A stretch of 64,000 bases of DNA from Lachnospiraceae bacterium (lineage in GTDB: Bacteria > Bacillota > Clostridia > Lachnospirales > Lachnospiraceae), in the NCBI GenBank assembly GCA_015056795.1, contig SVFO01000005.1:1-64000 (forward strand), read 5' to 3'. A program made the translations under genes and the position numbers. A model generated the notes under the pieces. It was not told the DNA's origin, did no database searches, and worked only from the letters and a program-made list of their open reading frames with translations. Of the stretch, positions 47,026 through 56,415 are shown in pieces. Numbering within the stretch: the first letter of the stretch is position 1; each line of letters starts with the position of its first letter.

Positions 47026-48462
47026 ATGAGAACGCACGGAAAGAGAAGAAGGATGTATCGAACAGGAAAAGGTTTACATAAAGGTTTGCATAAGAAAGGC
47101 CTAGCCATTTTTTTGGTATTTTGTCTGTTCCTGCTGGGCGGGTGCAGTATTGGTAATAATTCTGATGGCTTGGGAGGGATAACACTGGGAAAAGGAAAGG
47201 AGCTCCCGGAGGATACGCCGTGGAATCACGGGCTCAATGCGATCATGGAGACGGAGGACGGCTATTATTCGAATGAGTATGGCCTGCGAAGCTCTACATT
47301 GAAAGCCCTGCAGTGTCTTCGATATTATGAAAAGGAAAGTGGGAATACAATCCTTTTGTGCAACAAGCCAGAGTGTACGCATGACGGGGGAGATACCTGC
47401 GAAGCCACCTATAAAAACGTGATTCCTGGTAATACCATGCTTTATGATGGAAGTATTTATCTTTTGGCTGCGGAGCAAAATGGCATAAATGTTTCCATCA
47501 ATCTCTATCGGGCAGCCTTGGACGGATCCGCCATAGATAAGGTTGGCACCGTGATTTCGGCAGATAACGTGGAGAATCAGGAAGTCGCGTATAGTCCTCA
47601 GACAGCCAGTCTGTTTACCTTGAATCAGTCGGTGGATTATAGCTTCATCATTCATAAGGGATATGCCTATATTCCATATTATCTGCGGTTTGGTTCAGGA
47701 AGCAAGGGCCTAAAGGGTGCGGGACTGATGCGGATGAATTTGTCCAATGGAGAAACGCAGGAGCTTTATAAGGTGGAAACCTTGGTTGCAGGCATGCCAG
47801 CGAGGGTAACGGCGGCTGGAGATTTTGTTTATTTTCTGTTGGCTTCCTCCAATAGTCAGGCAGGGACAAGGCGATATGACATATCCAAAAACGAGGTGGA
47901 AGAGGTCTGTCTTACCTATTTAGACGAAAAGGGGAAGGAACGGAAGAACGAGCAGCCCTATTGGATGTTTACCGAGGATCGTTATTATGCAGTGTATCCA
48001 AATTATCAGGGCGATGGAGTGATCGTAACGGCATATAATGCAAATACGAAGGAACATATGAGCGAGGAAGGCTTTTATGCAACGGAGATCGACAGAGATC
48101 ACTTGAAGACGATGTTTTGCTATGACGGTAAGTTTTTCCTTGCAGACATGCAAAGGGCTTGTTTTTATGATGGTCAGGGCACGCTTCTTGGAAGCGTAGA
48201 GGTTCCCTTTGAGCAGCTGGGATTTGAAAAAGGAAGGTATGAGGGAAGCTCGCATTACGTCGATTATAAAATTTCCAATGGAAAGCTTTATTTTCAATAC
48301 TGTAACCTAAATGGAAATGAAGTGCAGGCGATTACGATCGACGGGGAAACCTTTTTTGTCACGAAAAAGGAATATCAAGTCTTCTCTTGTCCGCTGGAGG
48401 ACATTTTCCAGGGGAAAGCCGAATGGACAAAGGCATACGTCACCAAGCGCAGGGACGAATAA
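47026..48462 (+). CDS. Cys-motif lipoprotein 3
   Basis: The 478-residue protein has a long basic N-region, lipobox LGGC (Cys40), then EDTPWNHG...AIMETEDGYYS, CLRYYEKE and LCNKPECTHDGGDTCEATY. SLYRAALDGSAID-like (NLYRAALDGSAID) and FIIHKGYAYIPYYL segments match paralogue 1 most closely. It has its own control region (four CTTAAAC repeats) and a strong GGAGGT site, and a terminator follows, so it can be expressed separately from the ABC genes. Confidence 0.8.
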   Translation: MRTHGKRRRMYRTGKGLHKGLHKKGLAIFLVFCLFLLGGCSIGNNSDGLGGITLGKGKELPEDTPWNHGLNAIMETEDGYYSNEYGLRSSTLKALQCLRYYEKESGNTILLCNKPECTHDGGDTCEATYKNVIPGNTMLYDGSIYLLAAEQNGINVSINLYRAALDGSAIDKVGTVISADNVENQEVAYSPQTASLFTLNQSVDYSFIIHKGYAYIPYYLRFGSGSKGLKGAGLMRMNLSNGETQELYKVETLVAGMPARVTAAGDFVYFLLASSNSQAGTRRYDISKNEVEEVCLTYLDEKGKERKNEQPYWMFTEDRYYAVYPNYQGDGVIVTAYNANTKEHMSEEGFYATEIDRDHLKTMFCYDGKFFLADMQRACFYDGQGTLLGSVEVPFEQLGFEKGRYEGSSHYVDYKISNGKLYFQYCNLNGNEVQAITIDGETFFVTKKEYQVFSCPLEDIFQGKAEWTKAYVTKRRDE

Positions 48463-48490
48463 AGAACAAAAAGCATAAAAAAAACAAAAA

Positions 48491-48548
48491 GCACAATGCG
48501 AGGGTCTTTCGAAAAGAATCGTAAGACTTCGGATTGTGTTTTTTTTGG
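48491..48548 (+). terminator. Terminator after Cys-motif lipoprotein 3
   Basis: A long imperfect hairpin with outer arms CACAAT/ATTGTG and inner GTCTT/AAGAC is followed by T8. Confidence 0.8.
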
Positions 48549-48665
48549 AAATATGGTAAGATAGGGTCATATTTAGAGGAGCAGCGCCAAATGATGGACG
48601 AAGGGAAGGCTTTCTCCGTTTTTAGGGCGCAAACCGGAATAATGAAAAGATAAGGAGAAACGCAT

Positions 48666-49637
48666 ATGGCAGAGCAAAGAAGACCCCTGGTGTCCCATAT
48701 TTTCACGGCTGACCCTTCAGCCCACGTATTTAATGACAAGATTTACGTGTATCCTTCTCATGACATTCCTCATGACGGTGAGGATAATGACGATGGCGAT
48801 GAGTACAGAATGGAGGATTATCACGTTCTCTCCATGGACAATCTCGAGGCAGAGTGCGTGGATAACGGTGAAGCCCTTCACATGAAGGATGTGCCTTGGG
48901 TGAGCAAGCAGATGTGGGCACCCGACGTAGCTTACAAGGATGGCATTTACTATCTGTATTTCCCCGCACGCGACAAGGAGGGCATCTTCCGCATCGGAGT
49001 TGCAACGAGTGACAGCCCTGTTGGTCCCTTCAAGGCAGAGGAAAACTACATGCAGGGAACCTTCAGCATTGATCCCGCCGTATTTGTAGATGATGACGGC
49101 AGAGCATATCTGTACAATGGCGGACTTTGGGGTGGTCAGCTGGAGAAGTGGAAGACCGGTAAGTTTGATCCCAACGGCGGCGAGAATGCTAAGGATGAGC
49201 CCGAGGTTGGACCTATGGTTGGCGAGCTTGCTGAGAACATGAAGGACTTAAAGGGCAGCTACGACCATATTAAGATTTTGGACGAGAACGGCGAGGAGCT
49301 TCGTGCAGGCGACGAGGAGAGAAGATATTTCGAGGATCCTTGGATGCACAAGTACAACGGAAAGTATTACTTCTCCTATTCCACCGGTACGACCCACTAT
49401 CTTGTTTATGCAGTTGGCGACAGCCCGGTTGGACCTTTTACGTACAAGGGAAGAATTCTGGAGCCCGTGCTTGGATGGACGACGCACCACTCCATCATTG
49501 AGTATCACGGAAAGTGGTATCTCTTCTATCATGACTGTGAGCTTTCAAATGGCATTAACCACAGACGTAACGTAAAGTATACGGAGCTGAATTACCGCGA
49601 GGACGGAAGCATTATCACCATTGAGCCTTATAAGTAA
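48666..49637 (+). CDS. Glycoside hydrolase family 43 enzyme
   Basis: The 323-residue five-bladed propeller enzyme has the GH43 catalytic set: base Asp16 in FTADPSAHVF, the pKa-modulating Asp in FSIDPAVFVDDDG, and the acid Glu in YFEDPWMHKYNG. VATSDSPVGPF and VGDSPVGPF blade repeats are typical. There is no signal peptide, so it acts in the cytoplasm on imported oligosaccharides, likely as an arabinofuranosidase or xylosidase. GGAG precedes the ATG. It is isolated between terminators, amid lipoprotein genes. Confidence 0.92.
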   Translation: MAEQRRPLVSHIFTADPSAHVFNDKIYVYPSHDIPHDGEDNDDGDEYRMEDYHVLSMDNLEAECVDNGEALHMKDVPWVSKQMWAPDVAYKDGIYYLYFPARDKEGIFRIGVATSDSPVGPFKAEENYMQGTFSIDPAVFVDDDGRAYLYNGGLWGGQLEKWKTGKFDPNGGENAKDEPEVGPMVGELAENMKDLKGSYDHIKILDENGEELRAGDEERRYFEDPWMHKYNGKYYFSYSTGTTHYLVYAVGDSPVGPFTYKGRILEPVLGWTTHHSIIEYHGKWYLFYHDCELSNGINHRRNVKYTELNYREDGSIITIEPYK

Positions 49638-49659
49638 GGTCATCAGCATACTAGTTATG

Positions 49660-49692
49660 AAAACCCCGTTCTTTTTAGGACGGGGTTTTTTA
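49660..49692 (+). terminator. GH43 terminator
   Basis: The stem AACCCCGT/ACGGGGTT with a 10-nt loop and T6 lies about 25 bp after the stop. Confidence 0.92.
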
Positions 49693-49769
49693 CGATACAT
49701 GTTGTTGTATTCTATGAAGCAAAGGTGCATAGGATTTAGGGAGTGCTTTTGTTAAGGGGAGAGAAAAAT

Positions 49770-51404
49770 ATGAAAAACGAAAGAAAGCTGAACAATGCCG
49801 GAAAAATCAGTGTTGGCGTGATCATTGCCATCGCGGTTGTGGCGGTGCTGGGCTTATGTTGGATTGTAAGTGGCAAGTTCTCAAAGAGCATGCATAAGAC
49901 CTTTGACAGCCCGAAGAAGTACATGGCCTATGTCGAGAAGCAGGCGATCCTAGGGAAAAAGGATAACACCATGCGCAGCATTTACAACAACCTGAGCAAT
50001 CGGGTGACCACCGAAGATCAGGCCGTGGAGGAGCAGATAACGCTGACCATCGGTGAGGCTGGACAGTCTTATTTAAGGTTGTTGAAGTCGAGCGGCGTGG
50101 ACCTGACCTGGTTAAACAGTGCTGGCATGAAATATTACGTGAACGTCAAGGATGATGACGCTGAGGTGACGACAACCCTGATCTTAAATGAGAAGGAGAT
50201 CATTGCGCCGACCTTCATTTTGGATTCCAAGAAGAAGGCGGTTTATGCGAAGATTCCTGAGCTGACCAAGGATTGCATCAAGTATGATTTAGAGGAGTAT
50301 GCTGAGCAGTTCGATGAGATACTTGACAAGGCAGACAAGATGCGAATCGCTTATCCTGACATCAAGATGATGGATAAGCTTGCAGATAAGTATGTGAAGC
50401 TGGTTCTGGACGGCGTGGAAAATGTCGAGAAGGACAAGGCCGAGCTGGAGTGCGGCGATGTTTCCCAGAAGTGCACCGTTCTTCGTGCAACGATCAAGGA
50501 AAAGGACATCAAGAGCATTATCAAGACCGTCTGCAAGGAAGCCACGAAGGATGAGGATTTAAAGAAGCTCTATACGGACATGTGTAAGGCTATGGAGCTT
50601 GAGAATTATGATGAGGTGTATGATCGCCTGAAGGAAAGCCTGACGGATGTAGCTGAGAAGATTGAGGATCGGGAATTTGGACTGAATAAGGTTGTCATTG
50701 AGCTGTATGTTGACGGTGACGGAAGAATCGTTGGCAGAAACTACAAGATTGTTCCTGAGAACGGCGAGGATCTGGTTGTAAAGATCGGCAAGGCAACGAA
50801 GGGAAGCAACGTTGGTTTTGAGGCTTCCGTGAAGTATGGCGAAATGACAGGAAAGCTTTCGGGCACTGGTAAGCTGAAGAGTGGTAAGCTCTCTGGTGAG
50901 TATACGCTGAAGGTGAACGGAGAAAAGGTTCTGAAGGTCAGCGTGGAGAAGTTCGATCAGAACGCTTGGGATGACGGCTACTTAAAGGGTCATTTCACCT
51001 GTGAGCTGGAGGGTGATTTTAGTGATATCCTTGAACTAACGGATTTCCTTCCCAGACAGATTAGCAGGGAGATCAGTGGTTATTCCAGCATGCTGAGTAG
51101 CATGGCGGGCTCCATTGAGCCGAGTCTGGATCTGATTGTTGACATTGGCGAGAAGAAGCATACGATCGATGTTGGCATTTTGAATCATGACGAAGAGGTC
51201 TTCCGCATTGCATTTAAGGGAACCATGAAGAATGCTTCCAAGGTGAAGATCCCGAGCAAGGCAATCGACGTTACCGAATCCGCTGACATGAAGGATTTTG
51301 TGGACGGGCTCGATCTGGATAAGATCCTGGATGCGCTTGACAACGCAGAGGTTCCGAAGGAGTATCGTGAGATGATTAGCAGCATGTTTAAGAGAATTCG
51401 TTAA
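49770..51404 (+). CDS. Single-pass membrane protein with large secreted domain, unknown function
   Basis: The 544-residue protein has an uncleaved N-terminal helix at about 13-34 and then an extracellular Lys/Asp/Glu-rich region. It has no lipobox Cys. A central stretch (about 335-400) shows alternating beta-strand patterns (GKLSGTGKLKSGKLSGEYTL), and the C-terminus has LDLIVDIGEKKHTIDVGI. I do not recognise the family securely. The ATG at 49770 follows GGGGAGAG. The gene is flanked by terminators on both sides, so it is its own unit. Confidence 0.7.
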   Translation: MKNERKLNNAGKISVGVIIAIAVVAVLGLCWIVSGKFSKSMHKTFDSPKKYMAYVEKQAILGKKDNTMRSIYNNLSNRVTTEDQAVEEQITLTIGEAGQSYLRLLKSSGVDLTWLNSAGMKYYVNVKDDDAEVTTTLILNEKEIIAPTFILDSKKKAVYAKIPELTKDCIKYDLEEYAEQFDEILDKADKMRIAYPDIKMMDKLADKYVKLVLDGVENVEKDKAELECGDVSQKCTVLRATIKEKDIKSIIKTVCKEATKDEDLKKLYTDMCKAMELENYDEVYDRLKESLTDVAEKIEDREFGLNKVVIELYVDGDGRIVGRNYKIVPENGEDLVVKIGKATKGSNVGFEASVKYGEMTGKLSGTGKLKSGKLSGEYTLKVNGEKVLKVSVEKFDQNAWDDGYLKGHFTCELEGDFSDILELTDFLPRQISREISGYSSMLSSMAGSIEPSLDLIVDIGEKKHTIDVGILNHDEEVFRIAFKGTMKNASKVKIPSKAIDVTESADMKDFVDGLDLDKILDALDNAEVPKEYREMISSMFKRIR

Positions 51405-51415
51405 GCAAAACATAC

Positions 51416-51454
51416 AAAGAGCAGAGGCAAAAAAGCTTCTGCTCTTTTTTATTT
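51416..51454 (+). terminator. Terminator after the 49770 gene
   Basis: The arms AAAGAGCAGA and TCTGCTCTTT with an AAAAAA-containing loop are followed by a T-run. Confidence 0.9.
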
Positions 51455-51463
51455 TCGGCATAC

Positions 51464-51509
51464 CTTAAACAAATCTTAAAGTCCACTCGGAAGCTTCCTA
51501 TGGTAGGAT
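51464..51509 (+). promoter_or_regulatory. CTTAAAC repeat promoter of the solute-binding lipoprotein cluster
   Basis: CTTAAACAAATCTTAAAG (51464-51481) is identical over 18 bp to the last two repeats upstream of 47026. A -10-like TAGGAT lies at 51504-51509, again exactly 22 bp after the last repeat. Confidence 0.72.
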
Positions 51510-51593
51510 GATATTAAGAGAAGCATAGCTTTGAAGTAATATGGCTGGATGTCACGCAGACATCATAGAGCGATATAGTGGGAGGTATGTGTT

Positions 51594-53906
51594 ATGAAAA
51601 TGATGGGTAGGCGTAACATGTTAAGATTTTGTATGAGTATTTTTTTGGCTAGTTTCTTGCTTGCGGGCTGTAGTGGAGCGAAGAGGGAAAACCCCTTGAA
51701 CCTCAAGAGCTCGCAGGAGAAATCCGTACAGACGGCGATGGTAAAGTCGGAGCAGCAATATGAGTCGACCTCTTATATGCTGGATGCGTATGGTGCGGAC
51801 GTCAGTCAGGCGAAATTTATGGATGGTTATGTCTATGTCAGATGCTTTGATGATGATGCGAAGGCATGGATGGTGGAACGGATTCAGCCGAAAAAGGGGC
51901 AGATGGAGGAGGTTGTCAATTTCAATCCCCCTTTGGAGGAAGGTGAGGAGCGAACGGAATCCAGAAACATCTGCTGTTTTGATTTAACGATGGATGGCGG
52001 AATCGTCGTATTATCCTCCCTGCATGACCTTACGGAAGAGGGCTTGGCGCCTGAAGCGAAGGAGTTTGCCCTGACAACCTTTGACAAGGATGGAACGGAA
52101 TTGCGAACGGTGGTCTTAGAGAAGGCCGTGACCTTTCCAGAGGATCAGCTACGATTTGGCATGAGCATGAGCGTGGATGGGAAGGGTCATGTCTTGGTAA
52201 TGTCAGATGGATTTACCTATCTTTCCGCTGATGGAAAGAAGCTGGCAGAGACGAAGTTCGAGAATAATTATATATACCAATCGAATGATCTCTGTTCCTC
52301 CCGAAAGGGGACGGTTTGGGTCACCGACTTCACTATTCAGGATACAAAGCTTAAGAAAGCAAACTTTGAGACGGGAAAGATGGAAAGTCTGGACGGAAAT
52401 AATGAGATTTTTCTTGGCGTTGGAAGCATTTTTGGCAATGTGTCGGAAAAGCATGCCGCTGGCGACCTGATCGCATATACGTCGGACAAGGTTTTCCTGT
52501 TGAATGAAGGGAAGAAAGAACTAATTTCCCTTCTGGAATGGGATGCCCTGGGACTTAGCGGAAATGACATCACCTGCATCGGACTTTGTGGGGAGGAGGT
52601 ATATGCCATTACAAGAGGTCAGGCGCTCTTGATCCTTTCACCACTGGAGGGGGATGTGGAACGAAAGATCGTGCTTTTAGCGACCATTCAGAAAACTTCT
52701 TTGACGGATATTGTGGCAGCGTATAATCGCTCGCAAAAGAAGTATCAGGTCAAGGTCGTGGAATATGGCAGGGGAGCGGAGTCCAGCCTAGAATGGCAGG
52801 AGCCTGCGAACCGCATGGTAATTGACATTTTAGGGGATACGCCGCCAGATTTGATTGACATGTCTGGCTTTCTTTTGACATATTTGGATCCTTCTCCAGC
52901 TGATTTTGTGACAAAGGAATATGTTGAGGATCTTTATCCCTACTTGGAGCGTAGCCAGACGCTCAGTAAGGACATGTTTGAGGAGAAGGTTTTGGAGATT
53001 TGTACCTATCAGGGCATGCTTGCCACGATTCCTTCCGCTTATTGCTTTGACACCTTGTTAGTAAGCTCCGAGGAGTTAGGACAAAGGGACAGCTGGACGG
53101 TTTCGGAGTTGATTGCCTATGACAGGGCGCATCCAGAGATGAGTCTTGTGGATCAATGCACGCCCTATTCCATTTATTCCCTCCTGATCAAACCCAATCT
53201 TGGATTCTTTATTGATTTTGAAAAAGGGACGGCAGATTTTGACAGACCAGAGTTTCGGGAAATGCTGGAGTATGCGGCATCCTATCCCATGGGAGAGGGA
53301 TATCTTAGTTTAGTGGGACCCGAGAAGCTGGTTCGGTGGGATCGTGTTGAGGGTGTGGCTGGTGTTCAAAGAAGACTCTGTACTAGCTTCGATGGAAAGG
53401 CACAGTATATTGGATATGCTTCCGTTGACGGATCACATTTGACCTATATCGACATAGCGGCGGATGCACGGGCTTTTTCCATCTGTAAGAGGGGAACGGA
53501 AAAGGAGGGCGCATGGGACTTCATCGAATTTGTTCAGCAATATGAAGTGGAAGAATACACAAATAATGAAAACATTTATATGAAGTATCTTACAGATTAC
53601 GGCGGAATTCCCACCCAGAAACGAGTCTTGGAACTAGTCAAAAAGTCGTTGTCCAAAGAGGATATCCGTAAATATAAGGAGTATTTTCCAGATGGCACAA
53701 GCTATGAAAATCACCCGTTGACGGAAAAGGAGCTGGCGACATTTACGAGGCTTTTAGATTCGTCAAAGCCTGCTGATTTTCGGTTTCGAAAAATTTATCC
53801 CATTATCTATGAGGAAATTGGCTATTACTTTAGGGGAGAGAAGAACCTCGATCAGACCATCGACGTCATCAACCAGAGGGTACGGTTATATCTACAGGAG
53901 AACTAG
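51594..53906 (+). CDS. Propeller/solute-binding fusion lipoprotein 1 of tandem cluster
   Basis: The 770-residue protein has lipobox LAGC (Cys26). The N-terminal half (to about 345) has repeated FDLTMDGGIVVLSS- and MSVDGKGHVLVMSDG-like strands suggestive of a propeller. The C-terminal half resembles family 1 extracellular binding proteins: IVAAYNRSQKKYQVKVVEY, DILGDTPPDLIDMSGF, PYLERSQTLS, AWDFIEFVQQ, ending RVRLYLQEN. GGGAGG precedes the ATG. It is first in a run of four, behind a CTTAAAC promoter. No permease genes are adjacent, so transport is unproven. Confidence 0.82.
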   Translation: MKMMGRRNMLRFCMSIFLASFLLAGCSGAKRENPLNLKSSQEKSVQTAMVKSEQQYESTSYMLDAYGADVSQAKFMDGYVYVRCFDDDAKAWMVERIQPKKGQMEEVVNFNPPLEEGEERTESRNICCFDLTMDGGIVVLSSLHDLTEEGLAPEAKEFALTTFDKDGTELRTVVLEKAVTFPEDQLRFGMSMSVDGKGHVLVMSDGFTYLSADGKKLAETKFENNYIYQSNDLCSSRKGTVWVTDFTIQDTKLKKANFETGKMESLDGNNEIFLGVGSIFGNVSEKHAAGDLIAYTSDKVFLLNEGKKELISLLEWDALGLSGNDITCIGLCGEEVYAITRGQALLILSPLEGDVERKIVLLATIQKTSLTDIVAAYNRSQKKYQVKVVEYGRGAESSLEWQEPANRMVIDILGDTPPDLIDMSGFLLTYLDPSPADFVTKEYVEDLYPYLERSQTLSKDMFEEKVLEICTYQGMLATIPSAYCFDTLLVSSEELGQRDSWTVSELIAYDRAHPEMSLVDQCTPYSIYSLLIKPNLGFFIDFEKGTADFDRPEFREMLEYAASYPMGEGYLSLVGPEKLVRWDRVEGVAGVQRRLCTSFDGKAQYIGYASVDGSHLTYIDIAADARAFSICKRGTEKEGAWDFIEFVQQYEVEEYTNNENIYMKYLTDYGGIPTQKRVLELVKKSLSKEDIRKYKEYFPDGTSYENHPLTEKELATFTRLLDSSKPADFRFRKIYPIIYEEIGYYFRGEKNLDQTIDVINQRVRLYLQEN

Positions 53907-53955
53907 GGTAGAGATTTGAAATAATGAACGACAAGTAGGAAAAGGGGGAATTAGG

Positions 53956-56325
53956 ATGAAAAGACTTTTGCATAGTTTTAGTAAGGATTTTTTAGTGGCG
54001 GTAGTAGTGTTTCTTATCTTGTTGACGGGCTGCAGCTTCGGAAAAAGTGGCAAGGAGACAGAGGGCTCATCGGAAGTGGTTACGCCGAAAACACCGCTTA
54101 GCACCATTGACGTTCTGGATCTGGAATGGAAGGGCTTTGAGGAGGTTAAAAAGGACGGGGCAAAATATCATGCCGTCAGCTATCAGGACAAGCTTTTTAC
54201 GCCGCCGACAAATTGGAACAGGGTGAGTTGGAAGCTCCATTCCGCGTTCTCAAAGGACACGCTCTATCTGTTAGGCCATTTTGTCTCACAAAGAGAGGAG
54301 TCTTACGAGTATCATCTGTTTTTGAGTTCCATAGATACGGTCACAGGAGAGCATTCGGAAACAGAGCTTGTCTTTTCAAAGATGGAAAATGCATCGGATC
54401 GAACGGCGGAGCAGCTAGGGCGCATGGACGAACTGGTGCGATCAGGCTTTGCTTCGCCTAGTGGCATTGACGTGGCGGAGGGGAAGCTGATTTTGTTCCT
54501 GACGGTCTATGATGAGGAATGGGAGCCTTTGGAGTATGACCGCATGACACTGGACGGAACGGGAAGGCTGGAGGCCGTTACGGATCTAAGCAAAGCGGTT
54601 TGGCAAAAGAGAGGGGAGGAAAGCTTGTCGCTGGAGCAATCCCATGTCGTTGGAATGACAAACGGACGCACTTGCCTGATGGATTCCTTTGATGGCGCAT
54701 TGCTCACCCTAGATCAGGAGGGTGAGGAGGTCTTTGCGCTGGACTATCGTGAACTGGGAAACGGTGTGTTTTCTTATGTTGGTAAGGCCTTAGACGGAAC
54801 GCCGGCATATGCCATGCTTCTAGGAAATAAGGCATTTTTCTGCACGCCTGACAAGGTTTTGTGTGATGTGAAGATTCAGGCGGAAAAGGCATATTTGAAT
54901 GAATTTGGAGAGCTGTTACTCTGGGGCAATCAGGAGCTGATTTCCTGGAACGTCGAAAGCGGAAGCGCGGAAAGCCTCTGCTCTCTGCAAGGCTTTGCTT
55001 CCTCAGAGTGCATTGGGATTTGGAGAAATTCCAAGGAAGGGCTTGTCATGGCATTTGATGACGGGGAAGAGTTCTCTTTATATCGATATGACGCAGGTGA
55101 GGAAAAGCAGGTGACGACCATAAAATTTCTGCAAAGAGGATCCAAAGGATATGTCACTTCTTGCGCGGAGAGCTATAACAGAACCCACCCGGGAATCCGC
55201 ATCGAGGTCAGTACCATGGAGAATCCTTGGAAGAATGAAACCTTGCTCAATCGTATTGCGGAGGAGATGAAGGCGGGAGAAGGACCAGACATCTTGCTTC
55301 TGGACAAGAGGCAGCTCACGACTCTCCAGGGAGCAGGGTGCCTTGCCCCTTTGGAAGAGGAGCTTTCGAAAGAAACGAAGGAGCAAATCTATCAGGTTGC
55401 GCTGGAGATGGGAACCATTGACGGGAAGCTTTACGGAATACCAAGTGAAATCAATCTTCAAACACTCTTGATCTCCCGAGAGGCCTGGGAGAAGAAGGGC
55501 TGGAACCTACAGGAGGCGATGGAGCTATATGATAAAGAGAAAGCTGCCCATGCGGATTTGAAGAGATTTTATGCGCTAAGTTATCCTGCAGATGCAGAGC
55601 AGCTTTTGTGGGATCTCTGTCTGAATCACCTAGAGGATAGTCCGTTTTTGGATCTGGCGTCGAAGACCTGTCGCTTTGACAGCGAGGAATTTTGTCGGCT
55701 GCTTCGATTTTGTAAGGAAAATGCGGAGAGCCCTGGAAATAACAGTAGTTTAAGTCAGGAGGAGCAAGTCCTGCAGGTGCGGGAAGGACAAGCATTGGCT
55801 TTTCTTGTTGTCGGATCTGTCAGGCAGTATTGCGCTGCCAGGGTAGACCTGGGGGAGGAGTATGTTGTTATAGGGTTTCCTTCAGAGGAAGAAAAGGGTT
55901 CCCTGGTGGAGAGTTATAATTTCGTGGCAGTAAGTGCCTTTTCTGAGCAAAGGGAAGAGGTCAGGGATTTCTTGGAATTCCTATTTTCAGAAAAGAGTCA
56001 GCGAAAGTATTTGGGGAATAGCGAATATGTAAGAAAGGACGTGCTACTGGACTATTTTGAAACATATACCAATCGGGACGGAACAAAGCAAAGCAGAATT
56101 CGGACGATCGCGTACGGAGGAACTCCAATTAAATGTAAGCCTGACGGGACAACCTTTGTGGAGGAATATGTTGAACTCATGGATCAGGCAAGGCCCGCTT
56201 CCTCCCAGATAAAGATTCAGGATATCATTTTTGAGGAGGCAGGAGCGTATTTCGCAGGTGATAAGTCCGAGAAAGAGGTAGCGAAGAACATTCAAGGCAG
56301 GGTACAGATTTACTTGAAGGAATAA
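53956..56325 (+). CDS. Propeller/solute-binding fusion lipoprotein 2 of tandem cluster (divergent)
   Basis: The 789-residue protein has lipobox LTGC (Cys26). It is the most divergent member: the binding half reads SCAESYNRTHPGIRIEVSTM, GPDILLLDKRQLTTL and LYGIPSEINLQTLLIS, with RDFLEFLFSEKSQ where the others have AWDFIEF, but it keeps the terminal EEAGAYFAGDKSEKEV and RVQIYLKE. It begins 50 bp after its neighbour with GGGGG ahead of the ATG, so the cluster is probably one transcript. Ligand unknown. Confidence 0.8.
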   Translation: MKRLLHSFSKDFLVAVVVFLILLTGCSFGKSGKETEGSSEVVTPKTPLSTIDVLDLEWKGFEEVKKDGAKYHAVSYQDKLFTPPTNWNRVSWKLHSAFSKDTLYLLGHFVSQREESYEYHLFLSSIDTVTGEHSETELVFSKMENASDRTAEQLGRMDELVRSGFASPSGIDVAEGKLILFLTVYDEEWEPLEYDRMTLDGTGRLEAVTDLSKAVWQKRGEESLSLEQSHVVGMTNGRTCLMDSFDGALLTLDQEGEEVFALDYRELGNGVFSYVGKALDGTPAYAMLLGNKAFFCTPDKVLCDVKIQAEKAYLNEFGELLLWGNQELISWNVESGSAESLCSLQGFASSECIGIWRNSKEGLVMAFDDGEEFSLYRYDAGEEKQVTTIKFLQRGSKGYVTSCAESYNRTHPGIRIEVSTMENPWKNETLLNRIAEEMKAGEGPDILLLDKRQLTTLQGAGCLAPLEEELSKETKEQIYQVALEMGTIDGKLYGIPSEINLQTLLISREAWEKKGWNLQEAMELYDKEKAAHADLKRFYALSYPADAEQLLWDLCLNHLEDSPFLDLASKTCRFDSEEFCRLLRFCKENAESPGNNSSLSQEEQVLQVREGQALAFLVVGSVRQYCAARVDLGEEYVVIGFPSEEEKGSLVESYNFVAVSAFSEQREEVRDFLEFLFSEKSQRKYLGNSEYVRKDVLLDYFETYTNRDGTKQSRIRTIAYGGTPIKCKPDGTTFVEEYVELMDQARPASSQIKIQDIIFEEAGAYFAGDKSEKEVAKNIQGRVQIYLKE

Positions 56326-56415
56326 AGGATCAGGGGGAATGAGCGAAGTATTTTTGCTAAAGAGGAGCCGAGAAAAATAGGGCGTTAAAGTATCGAAGAA
56401 TTAGGGGTGAAGCTT

